DNA of 64,000 nucleotides from NCBI GenBank assembly GCA_023105745.1, contig JALGQZ010000009.1, positions 32,575,409 to 32,639,408 on the forward strand, written 5' to 3'. Origin of the DNA: Austropuccinia psidii (Eukaryota; Basidiomycota; Pucciniomycetes; Pucciniales; Sphaerophragmiaceae). The notes below the pieces were generated by a model. It saw nothing but the letters and a program-made list of their open reading frames with translations. It was not told the DNA's origin and ran no database searches. Below are positions 48,201 through 58,934 of this stretch, piece by piece. The translations under genes and the position numbers were made by a program. Numbering within the stretch: position 1 is the first letter of the stretch; each line of letters starts with the position of its first letter.

Positions 48201-50064
48201 CACCTAGTGGCTCTTTGTCAGTTGCAAAGGCATTTTTATACTTGAATAAGAGGTCAATCAATTTTTCTTTCATTTTTTCTGTTAATTCTTGATTGAATTC
48301 TGCCTCTTTGAGTTGTTCAGATATAAAAAGTTCTTTTTCTGGAATTTTTTCCTCATTCTTAATAACTGTGATTTGTTTTTTGTTATTTAAGAATGCAAAC
48401 TTTTGTCTTTTATTATCTCCTATGGTAAAATATCTATCCTTTTGGTTGGAGATATCTATACCATAGATTGATAAGTAGTCATTCCCAAGTATGAAATGAT
48501 TACTAGTACAGTTGTCCATTACTACAAACTCTACTTTAATTCTGACACATTGTGAGGGATGAGGAAAGATTAGTGTTAAATCAATTATTCCAAGGGGCTT
48601 CATGCTCTCACTTGCACTACTAAATTTGACACCTTGTATTGGAATAAGTTTTTCTTGCCAGTCTGGGACAATGGTTTTTAAATAACTTTTGCCAACACAA
48701 GTGCAATATGCTCCTGTATCCAAGTTAACCTTTCCTTCTTGGTTATCAACCATAACAATACTAATACTTGATTTTCCAGCTGTATATCCCATTCCTCTTG
48801 CAGGTTTGGTTCTATACATTTTGGCATCTTGTATGTTTGTCAGATTTGTGTCAGATGTTCCAACTTGTGGCAAGTTTGAGTTAACATCCAGTACTTCATA
48901 AATTATATCAATATTATTAATTTGTGCATTAATTATATTGATTTCATCACTTTCAGAGCTCTCTGACTCTTCTGTCTCTTTTTCAGAGTCAGATTCCTCT
49001 TCTTTGTCATTGTGGTTTTCTGTTTCCACAATTTCATTGATCTTTGCTTTTTTAAGGCAATTATTGGCTAAGTGTCCAATACCTCCACATTTATGGCATT
49101 TTCTCTGCTCATTATTGTTGGATGTATTGGGTTTAAAGGATTCTTTTGATTTATCTTTCTTGATAAATGTTTTGTTTGGGCTTTTAATGTCCAATCTTTT
49201 CCAAGTCCTGCCAATTTTTGTCCTTGTCACTATATCTTCTAGTGCATTTATATACTCTTCTGTGGAGCATGGTTCTATACACCTGCTTCTTAGGGCATGT
49301 TCTAGTTCCCCTCCACATTTTTTAAGTATTTTCATATGCACCATCTTCTGTGACATTTCTGGGTACAGTGCATTAAGCCTTTCAACTTGTTTTAAGAACC
49401 AAGTTAAAGGTTTATCTTTCTCTGGGTCAAAGAAAGAGTTTTCAAATGCATTTTCTATCTTATACCTCCAGGCATCATTTGCCCACTTGGTGATTATTTC
49501 TTGTTTCCACCAAGACCAGGTATTTTTACCATTTGTCTGTCTTATGCCATAATACCATCTTTTTGCAGATTTCTCAAACAATGAATGTAATCTTGCAGTG
49601 ATTAATTCATCTGGTATGGCATAGTCTTCTTGTAACATGTCAATTGTTTTAATAAATGACATGTGGTCATATTCACCTTCTCCTGTGAATGTTGGCCATT
49701 CTTTCAATTGAGGTGCTTCTTTCATTAAGACTTGGTTATTGTCTTGGTGACTCAAGTCTGTTATGAAAGGATTTGACAATTCCTCTTTTGTTTTAACAGG
49801 GCTTCTTATATGAGAAAATGGTGTTGATAACTTTGGCATATTTAAATTAGCCTCATTAATCTTATCCATTTTTTCTGTAATAAGCCTTATTTCACTTTGA
49901 ATATCATCTTTCAGATGCATTCTTGCTTCATCACTTTTTTCCACATGGTCCAAAAGTAATTTTTGGTGTGATGAAGTTTTTTCTTCAAATTTTTCTACAG
50001 AAATACTTAATTTATTTAATTTTTCTGTAAGATTATCAATACTCACATCATAATTGATTGTCAA
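45232..50064 (-). CDS. Intact Gag-Pol polyprotein of copy C (1610 aa)
   Basis: One open frame. Residues 10-75 are a coiled coil; 120-300 a retrotransposon Gag domain ([28 protein letters not shown]). CCHC knuckle C323-C326-H331-C336; acidic linker 350-375; protease D449 in LDTGAY. RT has Asp 734 and YIDD 797-800. RNase H has D946, E991 and D1016. The integrase zinc finger is H1177, H1184, C1214, C1217, with catalytic D1247, D1309 and E1345 (D-35-E spacing). A C-terminal chromodomain-like region at 1550-1605 ([16 protein letters not shown]) probably guides integration. All catalytic residues are present. The frame stays open upstream of the first ATG to the TAA at 50089-50091, so the true N-terminus may lie further up. 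Confidence 0.96.
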   Translation of the reverse strand: MTINYDVSIDNLTEKLNKLSISVEKFEEKTSSHQKLLLDHVEKSDEARMHLKDDIQSEIRLITEKMDKINEANLNMPKLSTPFSHIRSPVKTKEELSNPFITDLSHQDNNQVLMKEAPQLKEWPTFTGEGEYDHMSFIKTIDMLQEDYAIPDELITARLHSLFEKSAKRWYYGIRQTNGKNTWSWWKQEIITKWANDAWRYKIENAFENSFFDPEKDKPLTWFLKQVERLNALYPEMSQKMVHMKILKKCGGELEHALRSRCIEPCSTEEYINALEDIVTRTKIGRTWKRLDIKSPNKTFIKKDKSKESFKPNTSNNNEQRKCHKCGGIGHLANNCLKKAKINEIVETENHNDKEEESDSEKETEESESSESDEINIINAQINNIDIIYEVLDVNSNLPQVGTSDTNLTNIQDAKMYRTKPARGMGYTAGKSSISIVMVDNQEGKVNLDTGAYCTCVGKSYLKTIVPDWQEKLIPIQGVKFSSASESMKPLGIIDLTLIFPHPSQCVRIKVEFVVMDNCTSNHFILGNDYLSIYGIDISNQKDRYFTIGDNKRQKFAFLNNKKQITVIKNEEKIPEKELFISEQLKEAEFNQELTEKMKEKLIDLLFKYKNAFATDKEPLGAIIGHEVDIILNVEKPYPPLLRRPAYPASPRAREALEVHIKELMDLGVLRKVGHNEQVEVTTPVIITWHNGKSRMVGDFRALNTYTIPDRYPIPRIHETLTQLSQAKFITAMDALKGFHQNVLTDNAKKLLRIIVHCGIFEYLRMPFGIKNAPSHYQRMMNTIFPEELSEGWLIIYIDDIIVCSETWENHLTRLERVLQKIVQVNMKISLKKCHFAYSELKALGHVVSGLSLGIDKNKVAAVLLKPMPQTKKEMQSFLGFAGYYRQHIKDFAKIAKSLYKLCDQQTVYEMTEERVKAYKELKNSLTNAPFLLMPDWKLPFKLYIDACGEGLGAALHQTQIINDKPVEGPICFISRQIKPTEARYGASQMECLCLVWALEKLHYYLDGTVFDVITDCNAVKSLLNMKTPNRHMLRWQIAIQEYRGNMTIVHKSGNIHKNADGLSRWALANTPDNPAWVPQEEHHIEGICVTDIGTEFFNQVKESYKTDKNCHILSQLLMKDCKDPSLSSKLDEIWKKAYDEGRFHLLDGILYHRTKHTCVMALTDRTLINTISHECHDSVASGHLSEDRTLERVKTCSWWPNWKKDVAEYCQTCDRCQKANRATGKKFGMMIQIQEPKSPWEIVHMDWVTALPPGGDRSYNACLVLVDRYSKTPMFLPCHKDDTAMDTAIMIWNKVISHTGLFQNIISDRDPKFTSALWTNLHNLFGTKLSFSTAYHPQTDGLAERMIQTLEDMIRRFCAYGLEFKDSDGFTHDWCTLIPALELAYKTSIHSSTGKTPAMLEKGWNPRLPYDTLKKDLVDIHPTASSFKIMLDKARHHANRCMQDSFKYAKEKWDKSHKPPDFKIGDLVLVSTLNFNNIKGPKKLKDSFAGPFMIKALHGPNAVQLELTGELMNKHPTFPVSLIKPYSSSDKELFPLRNKPPLEIPPLEEGEEKKIVKVLKERRTRNKKEREYLVRYRNSTQEDEWLLEKDITNADKLLRRFRHERKPEK

Positions 50065-50088
50065 AGTTTTGTCTTTGATATCTTTTAT

Positions 50089-51030
50089 TTATTTATACAA
50101 TTCTTGTTGTCCTTGTATTAATTTTTGAGTATTGTCAATTAAATTCTTTGGTTTATTATTTTCAACAATAAACTTAATGTTGTCAATTTCTTTTTTGTTT
50201 TGCACAACAATTTTTGTTAAAGAAGATAAATTGTTATTTATTTCTTGTAGTGATAATAAACTGTCTTTAATTTCTTTTAGAGGTAATATACTATTTTTGA
50301 TTTCTGTTAAAGTATTTACAACATCTTTGGACAAGGTTATTTCTTTGGGAAATGAGGTTGTCTCATTCTTTGCTCTTCCTTGTCCTTGAATTCCATCAAG
50401 GTTCTGGCCATGTTGAAGACATTGTCCATGGCATCCTTTTGGATTCTTGGGATTCTGTAGCTTGGGGAATATGGTTTCCTCCAATGCTTTTTCTTGTTCT
50501 TCTTCCCTTCTTGGGGAAGTGGGTTGGCTTGAGGCTTGCTGGTAGAAGCTACTGGGGCTTCTTCCTTGGTTTCCTCCTTCTTTTTGGCATGATAATCCTT
50601 GATTTTTTTGATTTGAGGTTTGGATGACAGTGGATTCCATCCATTGGAGTATTTCACTATCTCCTCCTCTTTGAGGAACTTTTTCAGGATGTGCCAGGAG
50701 TTCATCACTCCTTGGTGTATTTGAGGCAGCATTTCCCAGTCTTTGTCCTTGTATACTGTGTAATACTGCTTGTACTGGCTCATGTAGATGTCTATCTGAG
50801 CCCTCTGAATGTGATTTGTACCTGTTTGAGTTACTCATACTTAGTTCCAATTCAGGCTCAGATATCATGGGCATTTCTGGGACTTGCCTTTGGGATAAGG
50901 CACTTCCTTGTGTGGATTCTGTTCCACTGGGGATATTGCCCTTTCTTTTCCCTTTTGAGGGATCAATTCTACTTCTGAGTCCAGCTCCATCTGATTGGAT
51001 GGAGTATTGGGAACCTCTTCTGGTAGTCAT
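50089..51030 (-). CDS. Upstream gag frame of copy C (313 aa), in frame with Gag-Pol across one TAA
   Basis: It starts MTTRRGSQYSIQS and ends IQGQQELYK-stop. The C-terminal 95 residues are a clear coiled coil (LTEIKNSILPLKEIKDSLLSLQEINNNLSSL) that leads into the coiled coil at the start of Gag-Pol; the two frames are separated only by TAA at 50089-50091 (AAA TAA ATA). Reading through would give one protein of about 1930 residues. The middle part (residues about 80-230) is Gln/Pro/Ser-rich with little structure. There another frame is also open (50337-50783) and looks more protein-like. The TAA could be a disabling mutation or a regulated stop. Confidence 0.75.
   Translation of the reverse strand: MTTRRGSQYSIQSDGAGLRSRIDPSKGKRKGNIPSGTESTQGSALSQRQVPEMPMISEPELELSMSNSNRYKSHSEGSDRHLHEPVQAVLHSIQGQRLGNAASNTPRSDELLAHPEKVPQRGGDSEILQWMESTVIQTSNQKNQGLSCQKEGGNQGRSPSSFYQQASSQPTSPRREEEQEKALEETIFPKLQNPKNPKGCHGQCLQHGQNLDGIQGQGRAKNETTSFPKEITLSKDVVNTLTEIKNSILPLKEIKDSLLSLQEINNNLSSLTKIVVQNKKEIDNIKFIVENNKPKNLIDNTQKLIQGQQELYK
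50337..50783 (-). CDS. Overlapping +1-frame ORF inside the gag region of copy C (148 aa)
   Basis: It lies wholly inside the 313-codon frame, shifted by +1. The product MSQYKQYYTVYKDKDWEML...QHPFPKK-like is rich in Trp, Tyr and Lys, with patches such as WHILKKFLKEEEIVKYSNGW, a basic KKNKKKHWRKPY and a final helix (NVFNMARTLMEFKDKEEQ). This is far more like a folded protein than the Gln/Ser-rich text of the main frame over the same DNA. The frame is open for 16 more codons upstream of the ATG. It could be reached by frameshifting, splicing or internal initiation. I recall similar proteins annotated separately in a rust genome. Function unknown. Confidence 0.6.
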   Translation of the reverse strand: MSQYKQYYTVYKDKDWEMLPQIHQGVMNSWHILKKFLKEEEIVKYSNGWNPLSSKPQIKKIKDYHAKKKEETKEEAPVASTSKPQANPLPQEGKKNKKKHWRKPYSPSYRIPRIQKDAMDNVFNMARTLMEFKDKEEQRMRQPHFPKK

Positions 51031-51104
51031 AATTAAAGAATAAGAAAAAATAAAAGTATTTTAGAATAAAATTCTTTTATGGCAATTTAAAAAGAGGTGC
51101 TCAC

Positions 51105-51254
51105 CTTCAGAGTCTTGAATGGTGGGCCCTGGAAAGTCTAATTTCTTAGCTTTCTTTCTTTTGGTGATAACTGGTGTAGGAGAACTTTGACAAGTTTCTT
51201 CCACCAATCTCTCAACAGTAGCTTGGTTGTCTTCTGTTGGGTTATCTTCAAACA
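51105..51254 (-). other. Candidate small exon upstream of copy C gag
   Basis: A 150-base open block (FEDNPTEDNQATVERLVEE ... LDFPGPTIQDSEG) is bounded by an acceptor (TTTTTAG at 51255-51256) and a donor GTGAGC (51104-51103). Splicing to the AG inside CTACCAG at about 51020 would continue EEVPNTPSNQMELDSEVEL in the +1 frame, the frame of the 148-aa ORF, for about 50 codons before stops near 50870. The block has no ATG of its own. Inferred, not proven. Confidence 0.4.
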
Positions 51255-51529
51255 CTAAAAAAGACAAATAAATATAAGTCTTTTTATAATAAGTGTTATT
51301 TTTGGCAAGATATGGCAATTTTCCACGTAGAAATTGCTTTTATATCTTAAAAAATGAAATAAATAAAGAAATGAATAAAAATAACTTTTTTTTTATTGGT
51401 TTTTAATATTTTTTAATATTTTTTATGTATATTTTTATTTTTAAAGAATAAAATAAAAAATGAATATGATTCTTATAAAATTAAATTATAATAAAAATTA
51501 TTTTTAATTTATAAATTATCTTTTTTAAT

Positions 51530-51600
51530 CACTAGAGTCACTCAAAGAAAGTTCTTGCAAGTCTAAGGATGTGAAAAACCACGTGTAAGACAGTACAATT
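51530..51600 (-). promoter_or_regulatory. Leader block shared by copies C and D (ACACGTGG)
   Basis: In element sense TTACACGTGG, TTTTCACATCC and CTTTGAGTGACTCT occur in this order here and again in copy D (61083-61150), although the DNA around them has diverged. CACGTG is a palindromic E-box. The GAGTGACT/GAGTTACT end holds a GT that could be a splice donor (51541-51540). Packaging, transcription or splicing roles are all possible. Confidence 0.45.
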
Positions 51601-51732
51601 GCTTTCCAAATGCCTCAATAGCTTTTAAAATCAATAAAATATAAAATTATTATATAATTTTATGATTATAAATATAATTTATTATGGATAAACCCAAATA
51701 GAATCTTTTTAAAGGTCTTTTAAGTAAATATC

Positions 51733-51747
51733 ACGGCCAGGCCCCCA
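51733..51747 (-). other. Primer-binding site of copy C
   Basis: After the 5' LTR end CTTACA and a TT spacer, element sense reads TGGGGGCCTGGCCGT. TGG pairs with the CCA end of a tRNA. The next base implies a C discriminator, which would fit tRNA-Pro among common eukaryotic tRNAs; the tRNA is not identified. The first 12 bases recur in copy D. Confidence 0.7.
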
Positions 51748-51749
51748 AA

Positions 51750-53774
51750 TGTAAGGTTTGACTATGAAACAATAAGTAAAAATTACTAATTTATTACTTA
51801 TTGTACTCTGAATGTCCTTATAAATTGAATAAATAAGATTAAAAATATAATAATAATAAATAATTATTATTATTATGGCGTAAAATAATTATATTATTAA
51901 ATAAATATAATAATATAATTTATATTATGAAAATATAATATAATAAATAAATATATTAATATAAAATAATTAATATATTAAAAAGCTCTTTATTATTGTT
52001 ACCAACAAATAATAAAGGCGTAAAAAATTGTTTTTTATAAATAAAAAACAATTAATAACAATAATATTACTAATATTAAATTTATAAATTAATATAAATA
52101 CTATTTATATTAAATAAGAATTATTATGAGTAATAATAAGAGAGAAATTATTATAATAAGATGAAATAACCTACTTTTAACACTTAAGATAATAATTTTG
52201 AGTTATTTTACGCCAAAAGAATATAATACAACCTTTTCAAATTGTATTTACAATAAAAATAAAGAGAATTTACTAAATTTCTTGATTTTACGTGGAAATG
52301 AGCTTTTTAGAGAGATTTATAGCAAAAACAATTAAAGAATTGATTTAATCACGTAAAAATGGTGATTAATAACAAGATGGTCTTTGGTCTTTAAGAATAT
52401 AAGAGTTTTATATTTAAAGAATAAAGAAATTACCTTTTATTTAATTGATTTAATGTTTTTGATGCGTCTGAGGGGAAAACAGAGTAAAAAGAGCTCTATT
52501 TATAGTAAATACCTCCCTCCTAGAGTCCAACAGGCTTCTAGTAGACGTGTACTGATCATATCCACTGGAATTGATCAATATTTTAAGGTTTGAGGGTGAT
52601 TACATCATGATCAAACCATATTACATCATTATTGCACCATTATTTAGAGTTATCACTGTAACTCTAAGTGTGATGACATCAGAGGCTTGGCAGAACCCCA
52701 AATTTCGTGTATTTTATTAGTTTTAATCATAAACTAATAGTATTCACCAATTTTATCACTATTAAGACTGTTAAACTTAATTTAAGGTTACAGTATGTGA
52801 TCATAACAGCTCAATTTAAGCTCAAACTTTGAACCTCAATAACTTTTAAGGTTTTCACGCTACAGCAATTCAGAGAGTTAATTCTGATAGCCTGACATAA
52901 CTTTATTATGCTGCCAAGAGCTTTTCATTACATCATCAAAACTCTAATTTTGATGATTTTTCTTGTAACTCATCTTTTCTGTCGAAATTCAATATTTTAA
53001 ACTTCAAACCTTGATTTCAGGGGGTTATACCCTGAATTTAATAATAAAAATTACATCATTCTTCACGAATGAACTAGTAGAATCCAACTGTGTATCTTTT
53101 TTTAAGTTTGGAGCACTTTCACAACAAAGTGGTCAACAGCTCTGCTGATTTTTATCAATATTTCATCATAGGTTTTAACCTTGTTTATAACTTGTAAAAT
53201 AAAGTTCATATCTGTGTTCTTACAGTAATTACGTGGTAACTTTATTTTTGGTTCATCATTCTATCATGTATATTTTAGAAGATATTAGCTATGATCACTG
53301 AATATATGCGTTGACCAAAAAAGTGCATATATTCAGGATAATTCCTTAAGTATTGATTTTGGGAATTAGCTTATTAATTGTTTTATATGTGGAGGTTTGT
53401 GGGGAATCCACTGGTACAATTTATTTCACATGTTGTTTCATTAGTTTCTGAGATAAATAAGGTTTTATGGTTTTTATAAGGTATTATACCTTATAATTCC
53501 TTAAATATTGACTTTACAGATATGCCATAAAAGTGGTATATGTGTATTTCTCCATGGGGAATCCAATGGTATAATTTATTTCACATGTTCATTCATTGGT
53601 TTTTAAGTTAAACCAATTTTAGTACCAATTTATGGTATTTTTTGTATATTTGAGTAATTATTTTTAGTGTATAATTATTCTAATTAATTTTAATATAATT
53701 ATATTAAAGGTATAATTATTATTAATCCTTTTTGTGACCTTATTGGATATGTGGTCATATCTCAAAGGCTCACA
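51750..53774 (-). repeat. 5' LTR of copy C
   Basis: 2025 bp, the partner of 43090-45114. It contains the promoter. ATTTT at 53775-53779 is the target-site duplication. Hairpin GATATG...CATATC is at 53746-53761. Confidence 0.95.
52496..52504 (-). promoter_or_regulatory. TATA box of copy C promoter
   Basis: TATAAATAG in element sense, followed 20-40 bases downstream by CTCTTTTTACTCTGTTTTCC, a plausible start region. The 3' LTR has the same word at 43836-43844. Confidence 0.55.
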
Positions 53775-53779
53775 ATTTT

Positions 53780-54147
53780 TTCTTTTCATTTATGAAAGTA
53801 AGTACTGATATTCTTAAGTAAGTCATTTGCACCTTTCTTCTTTGCCTGTCAGTGGATATTTGTGGTACTATCCTTTACTAATTCCATTTACTTTTCTGGC
53901 TGGTTAAAACAGTGAATTGGGGATTCACTTGGTTGGCTTCTTGGCTTTTGGCTTTCTTCATTCTCTGGCTATTGGCTTCCCTTACTCTTTCTTATCTTTG
54001 ACATACTTGTCCTTATTCTTACTCTTATCCTTCTTAAAGAAATTCATTCTGCTTTTCTCTCTTTTATCCTTTTGGAGCCTTCCAAGTGAGTCCTTGACTC
54101 CTGAGTGCCAGGCCACTCTTGTTTTCTGTCCAAGAGCCCCTGTGACA
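53780..54147 (+). repeat. Right part of the gypsy LTR split by copy C; 5' LTR of copy E
   Basis: It continues the LTR from 43089 and ends GTGCCAGGCCACTCTTG...AGCCCCTGTGACA, matching 223-267 and the reverse complement of the copy B LTR start. The copy E leader and gag follow in the same orientation. Confidence 0.85.
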
Positions 54148-54900
54148 TTATACTAATTAACTCATAATTTCTTTTCATTCTGTTCATTCATTCTCTTATC
54201 ATTTTCATTCTTTCATTCATTGAAATTATGACTCTTTAATGCTTATGAACTTAATGATTCTTTGTCACTTCTCAATTTTCTCTCATTCATTCTTCATTCT
54301 TGAAAATTGATAACTGACCCATTTTCATTTTATTTTTTATTTATCTTCCTTTTAACTCTCAATCTCAAATTATCAAATCACATTCCAATTATAATTCAAG
54401 CATCTTTTGTTTTTGATCCTCCAATTGCTCATCATATTAATTCACACGCGTTCTTCACATCAAGATTCATTTTGATTATTTCTTCAAGAATTTTGATTTT
54501 TAAGGGAGAATTCACTTGATATTTATTTTAATGATTGATTTGACATAATTGAAATTGACTTCAAGAAAATTTATTGTCCTGAAGTTTCATTGACTTTGCT
54601 GCTTACTCACATTAAGAATTTTGACATAAATCGATTTTGATTTAAGAATTCATTTGATTGACTGATTTTCTGCAAGAATTTGCTTTTGCATGATTTGATT
54701 GACTGATTTATTCACTTCAAGACTTCATTGATATTTGATTGATTGACATACTTGAAGCTTCTTATTTGATTCATTATTTTCACTTCAAGCTTTTATTTGA
54801 CTTGACTTTAAGCTCTCCCTTTGGATTGCCTCAAGTTATCCATTTAAATTTTGATCCTTATTGTTTTAATTCATTTTAATTCATTTTTATTCCTGAAATA
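54148..54900 (+). other. 5' leader of gypsy copy E
   Basis: It starts TTATACTAATTAACTCATAATTT, a non-TGG primer region whose ATACTAATTAACT (54150-54162) can pair at 12 of 13 positions with AGTTAATTAATAT in its own LTR (43051-43063). The rest repeats TTGATTGA and TTCAAGA words, as in copies A and B. No ORF is supported. Confidence 0.65.
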
Positions 54901-56234
54901 ATGCCTATCCAACATTCACCTCCTGCGAGACATACCAGATCTCAGGACAGAACTAAAGCTGTTCTCACTCCAACTCCAAGAGCTCCTCTTGATGGCACCA
55001 CAGCAGTTCCTCAACTGATGGCCCAATTAGACAGAGGACCTATTATGGAAGGAGCAGCACTATCCAGGAAGGAAGGAAGAGGGCCAAGGAGATAAAGCTC
55101 ATTCTCAGGAGTAGTTTGCAGATTTCCAGGAATTTCAAGAACCAGTCTCAAGGCTCCAGGTGAAGATTATGAAGAGGAGGAGAATTCTGTGGAAGAGGAA
55201 GAGTCTGATGGTACTGAGGCCGCTCCTGCTCCTGTGGGGGCACCTCAAGGTACTGGAAGACCAACTCTAGCTCAGTCTGATCAGCCTTTCTCTCATCAAT
55301 CTGAACCATCTTTATTGGCCATTATGCAGAAGATGACTCAGATTATGGCCAATCTTCAAGCAGCTTCTTCTTCTGAATCATCAAGACCACCGGCCTTCAA
55401 GACTCCATTTATGAAGGCACCAGAATGCTTTGATGGGACCCAGCCCTTCAAATTCAGAATCTTTATCCATTCCTGTCAATTAATTTTTCATAATGATTTG
55501 GAAAATTTCTCTCAAGATGGGAATAAAGCTCTTTATGCAACTTCATTTCTTATTGGCAGGGCTGCGAAATGGATTGAGCCTTTTTTTTCAATCTCACTAA
55601 TAAAGACCCAAGCTACCTTCTCAACTCTGGGAAATTGTTTGAATCTCAACTCTTCAATTTATTTGGTGACCTGAATGAAGTCAGAAAAGCTGAAGAAGAG
55701 TTGGATACTTTGAGAATGAAAGAAGGTGGGCATGTATCTTTATAAGTTGTTGATTTTAGAAGCTTAGTGTCAAGAATCAGGGATTGGGGTGAAAGGGCTC
55801 TCATTTATCATTTCAGGAGAGGGGTGGCCTCCAGGATTCTGGATCAATTGGCCACCCATCCTTCAAATATTGATTCCCTCCAAGACTTAATGGATATTAC
55901 CTTGGAGCTTGATACCAGGTACCGTGAGAGGCAAAAGGAGAATAATCATCATCAAGAGAAGAAGCCTGAAGCCTCAAAGTCAAACTCTTCTCATCCTCAA
56001 AATTCTTCAAGTTCAATTCATAAGAAGAAGAAGATTTTTCAGAAGAGGGACAAGCCCCATTCTTCTTTGTTGAATAAAGAGTGCAAGTTAATGAATTCTG
56101 AAAAAGAAAGAAGAATCAAGGAGGGCTCATGTACCTATTGTGGTGGGAAGCATAGTCTTGAGTCCTGTTTAAAAAGGCCTCAAAACAAGCTTACCCAATC
56201 CTCTGGCAATTTTCCCAGGCAGGGAAAAGCCTGA
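54901..56234 (+). pseudogene. Gypsy gag of copy E (broken)
   Basis: ATG at 54901 (MPIQHSPPARHTRSQ). Defects are TAA at 55093-55095, a frameshift in the eight-T run 55581-55588 and TAA at 55743-55745. The capsid-like region reads CFDGTQPFKFRIFIHSCQLIF, WIEPF and FRRGVASRILDQL; the Lys/Ser-rich tail ends in a CCHC knuckle CTYCGGKHSLESC and the stop at 56232-56234. It parallels copy B gag along its length, but where B has TAG this copy reads PVGAPQG. It is older than B by the number of defects. Confidence 0.88.
56222..56228 (+). other. Putative -1 frameshift site GGGAAAA in copy E
   Basis: CAG GGA AAA GCC TGA, identical to the copy B junction (29900-29914), with pol again in the -1 frame. Conservation across diverged copies supports a functional slippery site. 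Confidence 0.7.
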
Positions 56235-56248
56235 GTGAAGATCATGTT

Positions 56249-56485
56249 GTGTTCAATGGTCCTCACTATTTTCCTTCCAGAGCACAATTGTGCATTCTGA
56301 ATACTGGTGTCAAGAATTTTCTAAAGTTTTTTGTCTTTTCTTCTCTTTCTGATGTGTTTTATAGTATTCTCATTGATTCTGGTGCTACCAACTCATTTAT
56401 TGCAAAGCAGTTTGTTCACAAGTACTCATTGACCATGTCAGAACTCCCAGAGAAGATTCCTCTCACCAGGGCATTTTTCAGGTAA
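56249..56485 (+). pseudogene. Truncated pol of copy E: protease start only
   Basis: It reads FNGPHYFPSRAQLC...LIDSGATNSFIAKQF...SELPEKIPL, then departs from copy B at about 56468 and stops at 56485. The protease motif DSGAT is present. RT and everything downstream are missing, so the element was truncated or replaced here. The frame carries no ATG, consistent with expression by frameshifting. Confidence 0.85.
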
Positions 56486-58039
56486 CTGGCTGGCCAGTAA
56501 TATCCTGTTCCCCTAACCAAGCTTAGAAATTTACTTTGATGTTGTCTATATATTCTTTTGATGTAATCATAAAGCTTCCTGAAAATAAGATATAATATTA
56601 CTTAAAATCCATCTTCAGCCAGATATTTCATGATAATCAACATAAACTCATGAAATACTATTAGAAAAAGGGAAATATTATTCTATAAATGCCCTGGATT
56701 AAATATACAAGCAGTTTATCTCAGTTAGTACTTGTTGATTTTTTGGAAATAATATTGAGCTCCAATATTTATTCTTTGAATTATTCAATATTTTCCAAAT
56801 TTCATTTTCAAATCCATAAATAAATTCAACATCTGACATTACAAAGATATTGTTAGGGCTTTTTTTAAACCAATTGTGTTGGATTATTTTTTGTGTGGAT
56901 GTATAATCATTGCGCAAATGCAGCTGGTATATATGTTTCATATTATCCTGATATTCAACTTTCATATATATATATCAAAATATGGAAAGAAAATAAGGCA
57001 AAGATTTTATCATATTTCCAAAAATATAGTAAATTGCATTTGTATTTAATTTCTCAGGTGTTTTGTTTTTTGAGTATATTCAATCAATGAATTATTGCCA
57101 TTCAACCAAAACACGAAGTCCATTCTTTGCAAAATTCCTTTCACAACACAAAGTAAATTGTCATGAACTCCAATACTCATATTTTCATATAATTCTTGTA
57201 AATCCATCTTTAAAAGAAAAATTTCTTTTCAATTTGAATTGAACATGAAAAGATCTTGAAACAGCTTTTAAAATACACTGCAAAAACTGAAAAATAAAGA
57301 ACCAGCAACTTTGATGATCACTGGCTCACATTAAATGTAGTTTATTCAAGGACACTACATGGGTGATATGTTGAGTGTGTGGTCATATCAGTCATGGCTT
57401 CAGATTTGGATACAACATTCTTAAGATAATACTGGTATCAAAACAATTGGATGGGAGGGAGCTATCTTACCAATTATCATTCATTTCAACTTCTTCATTT
57501 ACTGTTTTAACACTCAATCTTTTAGATTGGTTCTTTTTAATGATCACCTTTCCAAGTTCATTTTTCTACTGAATGTGGGCTGTTTCTAATGTGATGTCAC
57601 AAGCTAATTTTGTGTATCATTTTGAACATAAATATAAATAATAAATGGAATTAATTGTCTTGAAATACAAAGCTAAGAAAATATTCCGGGATTTTAACTA
57701 AGTTGAGGTGAGAAGTAACCTAAATTAAGCCAAAAAAATACAAATTTGATTATTTAAAAAATCAATGGTCATTCCTCAATGTACTTAATTTTAGTAGGAA
57801 ATTTGATTTCCCTTTAAATAAAATCTATTGTGACGTTCAGCCATTTATATGGCCTGAAAAAAGGTTTCAAGAATCTTTCTATCACTTTTTTCATACTTAT
57901 ATACAACAAAAAAAAGAAAATGTTGTTGTTAGGTCTATTGTCTATCATTTACTCTCTTATTTCAACATGAAAAATAAGTTATTGCTTTTTAATCACCTTT
58001 ATTATTTTGAATTTTCAAACATTCCTTCATTTGTAATTT
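56486..58039. other. AT-rich sequence without recognised genes
   Basis: It follows the abrupt end of copy E pol. A minus-strand frame at 56699-56965 (88 codons) has no motif. At about 57360-57400 GATATGTTGAGTGTGTGGTCATATC faintly recalls the copy C LTR end. The missing left LTR of copy D should lie here or be deleted; I do not find it. Confidence 0.45.
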
Positions 58040-58258
58040 TTAATCATTATAATTACTAGTAAAATTTATATTTTCTTCATCTGTTTGAATCTGTGCTTCT
58101 GCAGAATCCCTAACAAAATTACCTGGGTTGACTTTAGCTTTTGTGCTTTCATTTTGCCCTTGATCTATAATACCATCAAGGTTCCCTTTGCCATCATCTT
58201 TAAAATCTTGAGCCTTTTGGGGGGTGTTAATACCATTGGAGAGAGCTAGTCCATTCAT
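58040..58258 (-). pseudogene. Gag-like fragment of copy D with NLDGI motif
   Basis: A 72-codon frame containing KDDGKGNLDGIIDQGQNES...NFVRDSAEAQ. The NLDGI..QGQ..NE spacing resembles copy C gag (NLDGIQGQGRAKNE). It is probably part of the decayed gag of copy D. Low information content makes this tentative. Confidence 0.35.
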
Positions 58259-58934
58259 ATCTTCTTTTTTTTAAAGTGTTATTGAATTTCTCATATCACA
58301 CTAAATCTAAACGTGTTTAAGCACCTAATATTGTTAGGTATCTTTTCTGTAAATACAAGTAGATAACACGGAATACTAGCTTGTCATGAGATATGTTAGA
58401 CTGAAAAAGCTTGGAATTGGTCTACAATGTACTATCTTAAAAAGTGTTGCTTGATGAATGCAACTTCAAATCTTCCCTATAATATTCCAAGATAAGGTGA
58501 GATCAACCTTTTTGCCATGTAGAGTCTTGTATCCTTTGAAGAGGGAGGAGTGTCTTTAAGAGTGGTCATGATTTGATTGAAGATGTATTTGAGTTAATTA
58601 CTACAAGCAAAATGCTGAAAGAATACTAATGTGGTTTGCCAGGCTCATTATATCCAGGTTAATCTTTTTGGGTTGGATAATAATATGATTGAGCATTTGC
58701 TTGATCGGCCTTCCAGTTGATCCATCTTATCTCTTCCTATTATAGAGTCGGTAGAAGAGCATTAGGCAAGATTTGTTATTATTCCCCGTTAAGTTGTGTT
58801 TTGGTAGCTATGTTGTTTTTTATGATATATATTTTTCTAAAGCTGATGTGTTTGTAGTTTTTATAGAAGTATTCTAATGTGAGATTTTTATAAAAGGTAA
58901 CTGGTGTAGAGATAAAGAAAGAATTTTTTTTCTA

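Larger units (their letters stand above)
43085..53779 (-). mobile_element. Young Ty3/gypsy-type retrotransposon, copy C
   Basis: Element 43090-53774 (10685 bp) has 2025-bp LTRs that differ at about 16 positions by eye (99.2% identical) and an exact ATTTT duplication. PBS TGGGGGCCTGGC lies two bases inside the 5' LTR. On minus the order is 5' LTR, leader, gag region with overlapping frames, a 1610-codon Gag-Pol, PPT and 3' LTR. It is the most intact element of the window; the only visible defect is one TAA between the upstream gag frame and Gag-Pol. I recall near-identical proteins from Austropuccinia psidii, not verified here. Confidence 0.96.

Noticed and set aside
48938..49552. 204-codon plus-strand frame opposite copy C gag
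   Set aside because: It is an antisense shadow of the Gag-Pol frame, with the Ser/Phe-rich text expected from the reverse of an acidic, Lys-rich coding sequence.
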